Source: UBA961 sp049426725
GTDB lineage: Bacteria; Bacteroidota; Ignavibacteria; Kapaibacteriales; UBA961
DNA length: 5,401 nucleotides
Direction of reading: 5' to 3'
Assembly (NCBI GenBank): GCA_049426725.1
Contig: JBMSYN010000041.1
Location: 1 to 5,401 of the forward strand
Of the stretch, positions 1 to 5,401 are shown in pieces. Each line of letters begins with the position of its first letter. Position 1 is the first letter of the stretch. Both the position numbers and the translations under genes were made by a program. A model generated the notes under the pieces. It searched no databases, was not told the DNA's origin, and saw only the letters and a list, made by a program, of their open reading frames with translations.

Positions 1-1
1 A

Positions 2-271
2 GAAGAAAGTGGAAGTATCACTGAAGACAAATCTGCAAAAAAGACAATGACAAAGCGCCCTCCTTCAGTGGTATTCATCAAAGAAGGAAATACATCAAAG
101 ATGGTGCGCGTTGAAACCGGGCTTAGTGATCGTGGCTTTATTGAAATCACAAAGGGTTTGAAACTCGGACAAGAAATCATCAGTGGTAGTTTTCAAGCGG
201 TCAATAAATTGCTCATGGATGGTAGCATGATACGCATTGATGATGGAAAAGACCAAGGCGGCAAACAATGA
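2..271 (+). CDS. Periplasmic adaptor (HlyD/MacA-like membrane fusion protein) of an ABC efflux pump, C-terminal fragment
   Basis: The frame is open from the left edge with no stop, so this is the last 89 codons of a longer gene; the ATG at 47 is internal. The first ~20 residues are a charged, low-complexity linker rich in E, K and S. After it comes a beta-rich piece: PSVVFIKEG, a VRVETGLSDRGFIEI strand pair, GLKLGQEIISG, and the ending VNKLLMDGSMIRI. This matches the membrane-proximal C-terminal domain of RND/MacA-type adaptors, whose usual pattern is a strand, then tG, iEI..GLk.Gd.Vv.G and a final dG..V. Such proteins bridge an inner-membrane transporter and an outer-membrane channel. The stop overlaps the ATPase start as ATGA, which places it in the transporter operon. 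The family call is good; the signal or membrane anchor, hairpin and lipoyl domains lie outside the window. Confidence 0.85.
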   Translation, partial: EESGSITEDKSAKKTMTKRPPSVVFIKEGNTSKMVRVETGLSDRGFIEITKGLKLGQEIISGSFQAVNKLLMDGSMIRIDDGKDQGGKQ

Positions 272-984
272 GCACTCCGCTGATTCACATAGAACATATC
301 GCGCGAACCTATGAAATGGGCGGTGAGACGGTTCATGCATTGCGTGATGTTTCTCTTGATATTCATCCAAATGAATATGTGGCTCTGATGGGTCCATCCG
401 GTTCAGGGAAATCCACGCTCATGAATATCTTGGGCTGTTTGGATACACCAAGTTCAGGAGTCTATACATTCAAAGGATTGGATGTCAATGAAATGACCGA
501 TGATGACTTGGCAGAAATTCGGAATAAAGAAATCGGCTTTGTTTTTCAAACATTCAATTTGTTGCCTCGTGCCACAGCACTCAAGAACATTGAATTACCT
601 CTGATTTATTCAGGCGTATCATCCGAAGATCGCAAAGAGCGTGCAATCAAAGCATTGGAAGATGTTGGATTGCAAGATAGAATGTTGCATCGTCCTAATG
701 AATTATCCGGTGGACAAAGACAAAGAGTAGCCGTTGCAAGAGCTCTTGTCACAAAACCGTCCATCATTCTTGCCGATGAACCCACAGGAAATCTCGATAC
801 AAAGACCGGTATTGAAATCATGAAATTGTTTCAAGACCTATGGTCAAAAGGCAATACTGTGATCTTGGTTACGCATGAAGAAGATATAGCTCGTCATGCT
901 AGACGCATCATTCGCATTCGTGATGGTAAAGTAGAATCAGATACCATCAATCCAAATCCTGTAACTTCTTTCGACATTCCATGA
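268..984 (+). CDS. ABC transporter ATP-binding protein, MacB/LolD type
   Basis: This 238-residue cytoplasmic ATPase drives the export complex. All nucleotide-binding motifs are intact: an aromatic A-loop residue at Y15, Walker A GPSGSGKST at 42-50 (K48), the Q-loop at Q94, signature LSGGQ at 146-150, Walker B IILADE at 166-171 with catalytic E171, a D-loop GNLD at 174-177, and the H-loop H203. The length and the LADEPTGNLD block are typical of the stand-alone ATPases serving FtsX-fold (MacB, LolCDE) permeases. The start at 268 overlaps the adaptor stop as ATGA, and a weak AAGG lies at 255-258, 9 bases upstream. The end overlaps the first permease in the same way. In classical MacB the ATPase and permease are one chain; here they are separate. 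LolD is an alternative name, but the adaptor upstream favours an efflux pump. Substrate unknown. Confidence 0.95.
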   Translation: MSTPLIHIEHIARTYEMGGETVHALRDVSLDIHPNEYVALMGPSGSGKSTLMNILGCLDTPSSGVYTFKGLDVNEMTDDDLAEIRNKEIGFVFQTFNLLPRATALKNIELPLIYSGVSSEDRKERAIKALEDVGLQDRMLHRPNELSGGQRQRVAVARALVTKPSIILADEPTGNLDTKTGIEIMKLFQDLWSKGNTVILVTHEEDIARHARRIIRIRDGKVESDTINPNPVTSFDIP

Positions 985-2228
985 TACGCATTGTAGAAAT
1001 ACGCGAGGCTATTCGCATTGCAATTGAAGGTTTGCAAGCAAATAAACTGCGTTCATTCCTTACAACGCTGGGTGTTGTGATTGGAATTACGTTTGTGATT
1101 TTGATGGGATGGTTTTTGAATGGACTCGATGCAGCATTGGAATCCACTGTAAATCTTCTTGGTACGGATGTGATGTATATCGATAAATGGTCATGGTCCG
1201 GTGGACAAAACTGGCGCAAGACCATGCAGAGAAAAAACATTACGTATCAACAAGCAATGGAATTTTGCAATTCAATCAAAACAGCTGAAGTGAGTTTGCC
1301 TGAGGCACATAAATGGGGAACGACGCTAAAAGAACGCGACAGAACCATCACGGGAATCTCGGTAATAGGTGTACCCTATTCCTATTCAAAACTTCCGGCA
1401 GGCACTATTCTCTATGGTCGATTTTTCTCTCAATTTGAAGATGAATATAGCACGAATGTGACCGTGCTGGGATATAATGTGGCAAAGGCATTATTCCCCG
1501 AAGGTGATGCCATAGGACGCTCCATCAAAATTGGTGGAAGATCATTTGAGATTATTGGTGTCATCATCAAACGTGGAACATTGATGATGGATTTTGTGGA
1601 CAATCAAGTGATTATTCCAATTTCCACATTTTTTGGCGTATATGGCATGACAAGTCGTAGCATTTCCATAGCGGTCAAAGCAGGTTCTGCTGAAAAACTG
1701 GATGACACTCGAGCTGAAGCAACAGGGCTTATGCGCTCGGTTAGAAATATCCCTCCCGGAGAAGAAGAAGATTTTTCCATCAATGAAACCCAAACATTCA
1801 AAGAACAAGTAGAAACATTGAGACTTGCAACATGGGGCATTGGAATTGGATTAACCCTTCTTTCTTTTACGGTCGGTATTATTGGCATCATGAATATCAT
1901 GTTTGTGTCCGTCACGGAAAGAACGAAAGAAATCGGTATACGTAAAAGTTTAGGTGCCAAAAGTTCTTCCATATTGACCCAGTTCTTGGTGGAGTCAGCA
2001 TCATTGTGCCTTGTAGGTGCAATGATTGCATTTGTGTTCTGTTCTATCGTGATTGCGATTGCCGTTAGACTTGTACCTGAAGCTGATTTCCTTAGTCCTT
2101 ATGTACCACCTCAATTGATCATTATTGCCGGCATCGTGTCCATCATAGTTGGAATTTTGGCAGGAATTGTTCCTGCAATGCGCGCATCAGCCCTTGACCC
2201 TGTTGAAGCACTTCGTTATGAATCATAA
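981..2228 (+). CDS. MacB-type ABC transporter permease 1 (MacB periplasmic core plus FtsX domain)
   Basis: This 415-residue inner-membrane subunit has the four-helix MacB layout. A first membrane helix sits near residues 24-46, after a short amphipathic N-terminus. A large periplasmic domain follows to about 280, with the MacB core pattern VLGYNVAKALF at 162-172 and then an AIG..I.IGGRSFEIIGV stretch. Three C-terminal helices lie near 285-307, 340-362 and 378-398. The coupling loop TERTKEIGIRKSLGA at 312-326, which contacts the ATPase, and the terminal DPVEALRYE are hallmarks of the family. The start at 981 overlaps the ATPase stop as ATGA with no Shine-Dalgarno in front, so translation is probably coupled. 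It most likely forms a heterodimer with the permease just downstream, using mechanotransmission rather than carrying substrate through the membrane. Exported substrate unknown. Confidence 0.93.
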   Translation: MIRIVEIREAIRIAIEGLQANKLRSFLTTLGVVIGITFVILMGWFLNGLDAALESTVNLLGTDVMYIDKWSWSGGQNWRKTMQRKNITYQQAMEFCNSIKTAEVSLPEAHKWGTTLKERDRTITGISVIGVPYSYSKLPAGTILYGRFFSQFEDEYSTNVTVLGYNVAKALFPEGDAIGRSIKIGGRSFEIIGVIIKRGTLMMDFVDNQVIIPISTFFGVYGMTSRSISIAVKAGSAEKLDDTRAEATGLMRSVRNIPPGEEEDFSINETQTFKEQVETLRLATWGIGIGLTLLSFTVGIIGIMNIMFVSVTERTKEIGIRKSLGAKSSSILTQFLVESASLCLVGAMIAFVFCSIVIAIAVRLVPEADFLSPYVPPQLIIIAGIVSIIVGILAGIVPAMRASALDPVEALRYES

Positions 2229-2235
2229 GTAAATC

Positions 2236-3465
2236 ATGAATATTCTTGAAAGCATCATACAAGCATTGCAATCAATAAAAGCCAATACATTGAGAACTGT
2301 TTTGACTTTGCTTAGTATTTCAATTGGCATATTCGCCATTATTGGTGCAGGTACTGCGGTGAATACATTGGAGGGATCTTTTAATTCTCAATTAGCTGCA
2401 TTGGGACAAAATACTTTCATGATAAAAAGAATACCAAGCGTCAATTTTGGCAATTCATGGCGAAAATATAGAAATCGGAAAGACATCACTTTACAGCAAG
2501 CAAAAGAATTCAAATTGCAGATGGAGGGCACAACTCTTACATCAATTCACAATGAAACTGATGGTTATACAGCAAAGAGAGGAAATTTATCAACAGATCC
2601 AACTGTAAATTTGATTGGTGCTGACGAGAACTTTTTCATCGTCATAAATTTACCGGTTGAAACAGGCAGAGCTTTTGGTTTGACCGAGGTGAATTCTGCA
2701 ATTCCTGTTGTTATCATTGGGAATGATTTGGTTGTTCAATTGTTTAACGGAGAAAATCCGATTGGACAATTCATCACATTAAAGAATCAAAAATTTCAAG
2801 TTATTGGTACATTGAAAAGTCAGGGCTCTATGTTTGGAAGAAGCTTGGATGCTCAAGCAGTCATTCCAATCACGGTTTTTACACGTTATCACAGTGATGA
2901 ATGGACTAGTTCTGTTGAAATTATCACAAAGTCCTATTCGAAGGAACAACTGTCACAAGCCGTGGATGAATCAATCGGAGTCATGCGTTCATTACGCAAT
3001 CTCAAACCATGGGAAGAAAATTCTTTTGAAGTTGAAACAAATGAATCAGTGAGTAGTCAATTCGCATCATTTTCAAATTATCTACAGATTTTTGGTTTGG
3101 GTTCTGGCTTGATTTCTCTTCTTGCTGCCGGTGTTGGGATTATGAATATCATGCTTGTTTCTGTGAAAGAAAGAACAAAAGAAATAGGCATTCGAAAGGC
3201 GATTGGAGCTAAGAGAAAATGGATCATGTTTCAATTTATCATTGAAGCAATCACATTGTGTCAATTAGGTGGGCTTATCGGAATTACTTTTGGAATTATC
3301 GCCGGAATGGGATTAAGTTCACTCATTGGTAGCGAAACGAGTCTTCCAATCAATTGGGTGATTTTCAGTATTGTTGTTTGCACGCTAATGGGTTTGGCTT
3401 TTGGAAGTTATCCGGCATGGAAAGCGGCAAGTTTAGACCCGATTGAAGCTCTTCGTTATGAATAA
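2236..3465 (+). CDS. MacB-type ABC transporter permease 2, diverged paralogue of permease 1
   Basis: This 409-residue protein has the same layout as its upstream neighbour: a helix near 20-42, a periplasmic MacB core to about 285, and helices near 287-308, 335-360 and 373-393. The coupling loop KERTKEIGIRKAIGA at 311-325 and the ending DPIEALRYE are kept. Both permeases also share WRK...RK.IT.QQA.EF early in the periplasmic part, and MRS.RN..P.EE just before the second helix, so they arose by duplication. The rest has diverged strongly, including the first helix. It starts 7 bases after the permease 1 stop, without a clear Shine-Dalgarno. Its last 10 bases overlap the 3' end of the opposing Nudix gene. 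It probably pairs with permease 1 around two copies of the ATPase; a separate homodimer cannot be excluded. Confidence 0.93.
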   Translation: MNILESIIQALQSIKANTLRTVLTLLSISIGIFAIIGAGTAVNTLEGSFNSQLAALGQNTFMIKRIPSVNFGNSWRKYRNRKDITLQQAKEFKLQMEGTTLTSIHNETDGYTAKRGNLSTDPTVNLIGADENFFIVINLPVETGRAFGLTEVNSAIPVVIIGNDLVVQLFNGENPIGQFITLKNQKFQVIGTLKSQGSMFGRSLDAQAVIPITVFTRYHSDEWTSSVEIITKSYSKEQLSQAVDESIGVMRSLRNLKPWEENSFEVETNESVSSQFASFSNYLQIFGLGSGLISLLAAGVGIMNIMLVSVKERTKEIGIRKAIGAKRKWIMFQFIIEAITLCQLGGLIGITFGIIAGMGLSSLIGSETSLPINWVIFSIVVCTLMGLAFGSYPAWKAASLDPIEALRYE

Positions 3466-3857
3466 TGCTCTTGAAGTAATTTCACGACTTCCCTATTTCC
3501 CTCAAGCATATCATAATGATGCAGATTCTCAACTTCTTCCCATTTCATATCTTCCCACAACATTGAAACGATAGTTTCAAGATTACAACTCACCACATAA
3601 AATCGTACTGAAAAACTTCCTCCATCTTCATAGATGATGTCATTCGCATGAAAGAGTTCATAAGGCCGATGAATTGCACAGCCCAATTCCTCTTGTAATT
3701 CTCTGCTAAGTGCATATTCAAAACTTTCGCCTTCTTCTACTTTACCTCCCGGAAACTCCCATTTTAAAGGATAGGATCCGGTAGCAGATCTTTGTGCAAT
3801 AAATACTTGATGTTTGGAATTGATGAGAATTCCCACTACCACCTGTTTCTTCTTCAT
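3456..3857 (-). CDS. Nudix hydrolase, MutT-like (probable 8-oxo-dGTP or related nucleotide pyrophosphohydrolase)
   Basis: This is a 133-residue cytoplasmic protein, close to the ~130 residues of MutT. The Nudix box is complete at residues 38-60: G38, five residues, E44, seven residues, then REL.EELG at 52-59, with the metal-binding glutamates E53, E56 and E57. The preceding KWEFPGGKVEEGE segment is typical of MutT and its close relatives, which hydrolyse oxidised or modified dNTPs to the monophosphate and pyrophosphate. N121, in LEGNREVV near the C-terminus, sits where MutT has the asparagine that recognises 8-oxoguanine and where CTP-type relatives tend to have aspartate; this alignment is by eye. 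The ATG overlaps the stop of the hydrolase gene as ATGA with no clear Shine-Dalgarno, making it the last gene of the minus-strand operon. Exact substrate uncertain. Confidence 0.9.
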   Translation of the reverse strand: MKKKQVVVGILINSKHQVFIAQRSATGSYPLKWEFPGGKVEEGESFEYALSRELQEELGCAIHRPYELFHANDIIYEDGGSFSVRFYVVSCNLETIVSMLWEDMKWEEVENLHHYDMLEGNREVVKLLQEHYS

Positions 3858-4792
3858 GGTTTGGATTTCAGATCTTGAATCATTTCATCAAAGACATTCT
3901 TTTGAACAACTCTATCTTGCTCAGTGACATTTGCTCTGCCTTCAAGTCTGGTAATGACATGAATCCCAGATTTTGGAAGAGACACTTTTTTCATATATGG
4001 TGTTTTGGTTTCAATGCCATTAAAGAGCAAAACTGCGCTTACCCTGTCTACAACATTATCATAAAGACTTTTATAGATTGAGACTGATGTAGAATCCGGA
4101 AATCGAATACCTGATTCGAGATCTTTTCTTGTAATAGTACAAATATCAAGGAGTTCTTGAAGCGTTTCTTGGGGTCTGAATTTATACCAATGTTTTCTTT
4201 CTTCATTGGTCATTTCACCGGACTCAATATACCCAAGCATTGGACCGAAGATACCAATCATCGAAAGACTTTTATTTGCAGGGACAATGATTGGATCGAT
4301 AAGAAAAACATGTTTTGGCTTGATGGTATTTGCAAAGAATGATTGAGCAAATAGATTCACAATAAGAGGTCCACCCGTTGAAGAACCTGCAAAGGATATA
4401 TTGCGATATCCGGCTTTTACAAGTTGTTGATATTCTTGAATGATGCTTTCTTGCCAATTTTTCCATGAAGAATTCTTGAATTCTTGATATGTTCTTCCAT
4501 GTCCTCCGAGGAGAACTTGCGAGACCAGAATTCCTGCATTGGTAGAATCCACATAGTGTTTAAATTCATTCCATTCAAAAGTGGTAGCAGTATATCCATG
4601 TGCTACAATGATGACGGGTTGTTGTTTTTCTTGTTCATTGGGACTAGGTCTTGATTTAGAGATTAAATATTGTTCAGGAGAATAGATAGAGGGATCGAAG
4701 AGAACATTTCCGTCCAAGTCTGCATCAGTGATATTGGGTTCACCTGCACATCCAAAGATTAAGAGTACTATGATTATCAACAGATACTTCAT
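3854..4792 (-). CDS. Lipoprotein alpha/beta-hydrolase (putative carboxylesterase/lipase-like)
   Basis: The protein has 312 residues from the chosen start. A short signal peptide (K2, then a hydrophobic run at 3-13) ends in the lipobox IFGC, with C15 as the lipidated residue, so it is probably anchored in the envelope. The body is an alpha/beta-hydrolase: strand VIIVAHGY at 60-67 with an HG oxyanion turn, GGHG at 96-99, the nucleophile elbow GSSTG at 136-140 (S138), a likely acid D245 in SLYDNVVD, and a likely base H278 in SGIHVIT. The order and spacing resemble monoglyceride-lipase/carboxylesterase relatives. In-frame ATGs at 4807 and 4819 would put extra polar and aromatic residues before the signal peptide. 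The start at 4792 has a Shine-Dalgarno and an ATGA overlap with the barrel gene, so it is preferred. The substrate is unknown; an ester of lipid or envelope origin is a guess. Confidence 0.82.
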   Translation of the reverse strand: MKYLLIIIVLLIFGCAGEPNITDADLDGNVLFDPSIYSPEQYLISKSRPSPNEQEKQQPVIIVAHGYTATTFEWNEFKHYVDSTNAGILVSQVLLGGHGRTYQEFKNSSWKNWQESIIQEYQQLVKAGYRNISFAGSSTGGPLIVNLFAQSFFANTIKPKHVFLIDPIIVPANKSLSMIGIFGPMLGYIESGEMTNEERKHWYKFRPQETLQELLDICTITRKDLESGIRFPDSTSVSIYKSLYDNVVDRVSAVLLFNGIETKTPYMKKVSLPKSGIHVITRLEGRANVTEQDRVVQKNVFDEMIQDLKSKP

Positions 4793-5313
4793 AAACCAAA
4801 TCTCCATAAGAATGAGCATTGCACGAATAGCGGATAAACAGTACCTACACCGGAAGAACCATCGCTGGTTATGAGATTATACCCCAGTCCGGTTTGCATT
4901 GTTAAGGGAAAGTCAAAAGCATACCTTGCGCCTGCTTCGATTGAGAGTAGTGGCATGGATGCATCGATTTCTTCAAAAATTTGAGATTCATAATCAGCAA
5001 AGCAATAACCTGCATTGAGACTGATGGTAGGTGAAAGCGATGAAGGTGAAAAAAGATATGTAGAATGAAGTTGAATATTATCTTGAAGAATAGCATTCGA
5101 GTTAAATGCAGAACCAAGTCTTGATGAAACATAGCTTACACCGAAAGCGAGCTGATTATTCAAGAGATTGCTTGGTGTATACTGCAAAGTGATTCCATTC
5201 TCATTATACATAGCAATAGACTGTTGAATTCTAACTCCGGTGGAAAGTTCACCAGCTAATAGAGTAAAACTGAAGGAAAAACACAACAAGTGAAATATTG
5301 AGAATAATTTCAT
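4789..5313 (-). CDS. Small outer-membrane beta-barrel protein, function unknown
   Basis: This 174-residue protein has an N-terminal signal peptide: K2, a hydrophobic stretch at 3-19, and likely cleavage near A20/G21. The remaining ~153 residues show about eight amphipathic, aromatic-edged strands, for example GITLQYTPS, LAFGVSYVSSRLG, NIQLHSTYLF, TISLNAGYCFADY, SIEAGARYAFDF and MQTGLGYNLI. The chain ends in an aromatic strand, VQCSFLWRFGL, like the C-terminal assembly signal of outer-membrane proteins. Size and strand count fit an OmpX/OmpW-sized 8-stranded barrel. The ATG at 5313 is preferred over the TTG directly before it; a weak AGG lies 8 bases upstream. It is the first gene of the minus-strand operon, and its stop overlaps the lipoprotein hydrolase start. 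No family name can be given from sequence alone; localisation is fairly secure, function is not. Confidence 0.7.
   Translation of the reverse strand: MKLFSIFHLLCFSFSFTLLAGELSTGVRIQQSIAMYNENGITLQYTPSNLLNNQLAFGVSYVSSRLGSAFNSNAILQDNIQLHSTYLFSPSSLSPTISLNAGYCFADYESQIFEEIDASMPLLSIEAGARYAFDFPLTMQTGLGYNLITSDGSSGVGTVYPLFVQCSFLWRFGL
4801..4805 (-). promoter_or_regulatory. Shine-Dalgarno that fixes the lipoprotein hydrolase start
   Basis: Read on the minus strand, GGAGA lies inside the 3' end of the barrel gene, 8 bases before the ATG at 4792. It is the clearest ribosome-binding motif in the window. It supports 4792 over the in-frame ATGs at 4807 and 4819, which lie at or upstream of the motif. Confidence 0.65.
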
Positions 5314-5352
5314 CAAACAAACCTATCGATGAATAAAAACAGACGAAAACGC

Positions 5353-5386
5353 AAGAAGCCCCAATCGAGTTAGATTGAGGCTTCTT
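5353..5386 (-). terminator. Strong hairpin with downstream T-rich tract, probable leftward rho-independent terminator
   Basis: The arms 5353-5366 and 5373-5386 pair over 14 positions around a 6-base loop. In leftward RNA the one non-Watson-Crick position (5361 with 5378) is a G-U wobble, so the stem is unbroken. In rightward RNA the same position is a C-A mismatch. Leftward, the stem is followed by GCGTTTTCGTCTGTTTTT, an interrupted T tract; rightward it is followed by purine-rich AAGAAGAAG. Both facts favour a leftward element. It probably ends transcription of a gene to the right of the window. Because it lies only 39 bases before the barrel start codon, it could instead be a leader attenuator of that operon. 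Confidence 0.55.
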
Positions 5387-5401
5387 AAGAAGAAGATGAC
5401 C

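Noticed and set aside
95..397. 100-codon open frame on the minus strand
   Set aside because: It lies opposite the adaptor end and the start of the ATPase, both clearly coding by family motifs. Its translation shows no recognisable domain.
1604..1972. 122-codon open frame on the minus strand, and a second one at 1542-1808
   Set aside because: Both are antisense to the conserved periplasmic and FtsX parts of permease 1. The open frames are by-products of that gene's codons.
2200..2228. Near-repeat of 3437-3465 at the nucleotide level
   Set aside because: Both encode the conserved DP.EALRYE ending of paralogous permeases. The similarity is explained by shared protein ancestry, not by a recombination site.
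4793..4819. Longer N-terminus for the lipoprotein hydrolase from ATG at 4807 or 4819
   Set aside because: It would add residues before a complete lipoprotein signal peptide and deepen the overlap with the barrel gene. The Shine-Dalgarno at 4801-4805 and the ATGA junction fit 4792.
5314..5316. TTG as start of the barrel gene, one codon before the ATG
   Set aside because: ATG at 5313 is the stronger start codon and has the better spacing to the weak AGG. The TTG would only add one residue.
5318..5325. TAGGTTTG on the minus strand, matching the Bacteroidota -7 pattern TAnnTTTG
   Set aside because: Transcription would begin at about the ATG itself, and no matching TTTG was found at the expected distance upstream. 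An 8-base motif with two free positions can occur by chance, so it is not listed as a promoter.
5381..5392. Perfect 12-base palindrome CTTCTTAAGAAG at the right arm of the hairpin
   Set aside because: It results from the arm ending next to an AAGAAG repeat. It has no loop of its own and no sign of being an operator, though it could weakly compete with the main hairpin.
5385..5401. Possible end of a leftward gene: serine codons then TAA at 5387-5385
   Set aside because: Only four codons are visible before the window edge, so coding cannot be judged. It would fit a gene ending at the terminator.

Overview
The window reads as a compact piece of a Gram-negative chromosome. It carries a periplasmic adaptor, a MacB-type transporter, a lipoprotein and a small outer-membrane barrel, so the cell has two membranes. 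AT-rich coding sequence, often missing Shine-Dalgarno motifs, and an adaptor C-terminus of the kind common in Bacteroidota and relatives point to the FCB group (Bacteroidota/Chlorobiota-like). That assignment is an inference; there is no marker gene here.

Plus strand, 1-3465: the distal part of a tripartite ABC efflux operon. In order it holds the C-terminal 89 codons of an HlyD/MacA-like adaptor cut by the left edge, a complete MacB/LolD-type ATPase, and two complete, diverged MacB-type permeases with an FtsX domain. The first two junctions are ATGA overlaps and the third is a 7-base gap. The ATPase probably powers a permease heterodimer that hands substrate to the adaptor and an outer-membrane TolC-like channel. 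No channel gene is visible; it may lie left of the window. The substrate cannot be read from the sequence.

Minus strand, 5313-3456: a three-gene operon transcribed towards the transporter. It encodes a probable 8-stranded outer-membrane barrel of unknown function, a lipoprotein alpha/beta-hydrolase with a full Ser-Asp-His triad, and a MutT-like Nudix hydrolase. Both junctions are again ATGA overlaps. The Nudix gene and the second permease converge and overlap tail to tail by 10 bases, with no obvious terminator between them.

Right edge, 5314-5401: about 88 bases without a recognised gene. They hold a strong hairpin that pairs fully only when read leftward and is followed by a T-rich stretch. 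It is most likely the terminator of a gene to the right, or possibly a leader element of the barrel operon.

No mobile element, CRISPR array, tRNA or rRNA was seen. The transporter and the Nudix gene are familiar types. The least explained part is the pairing of the barrel with the lipoprotein hydrolase.
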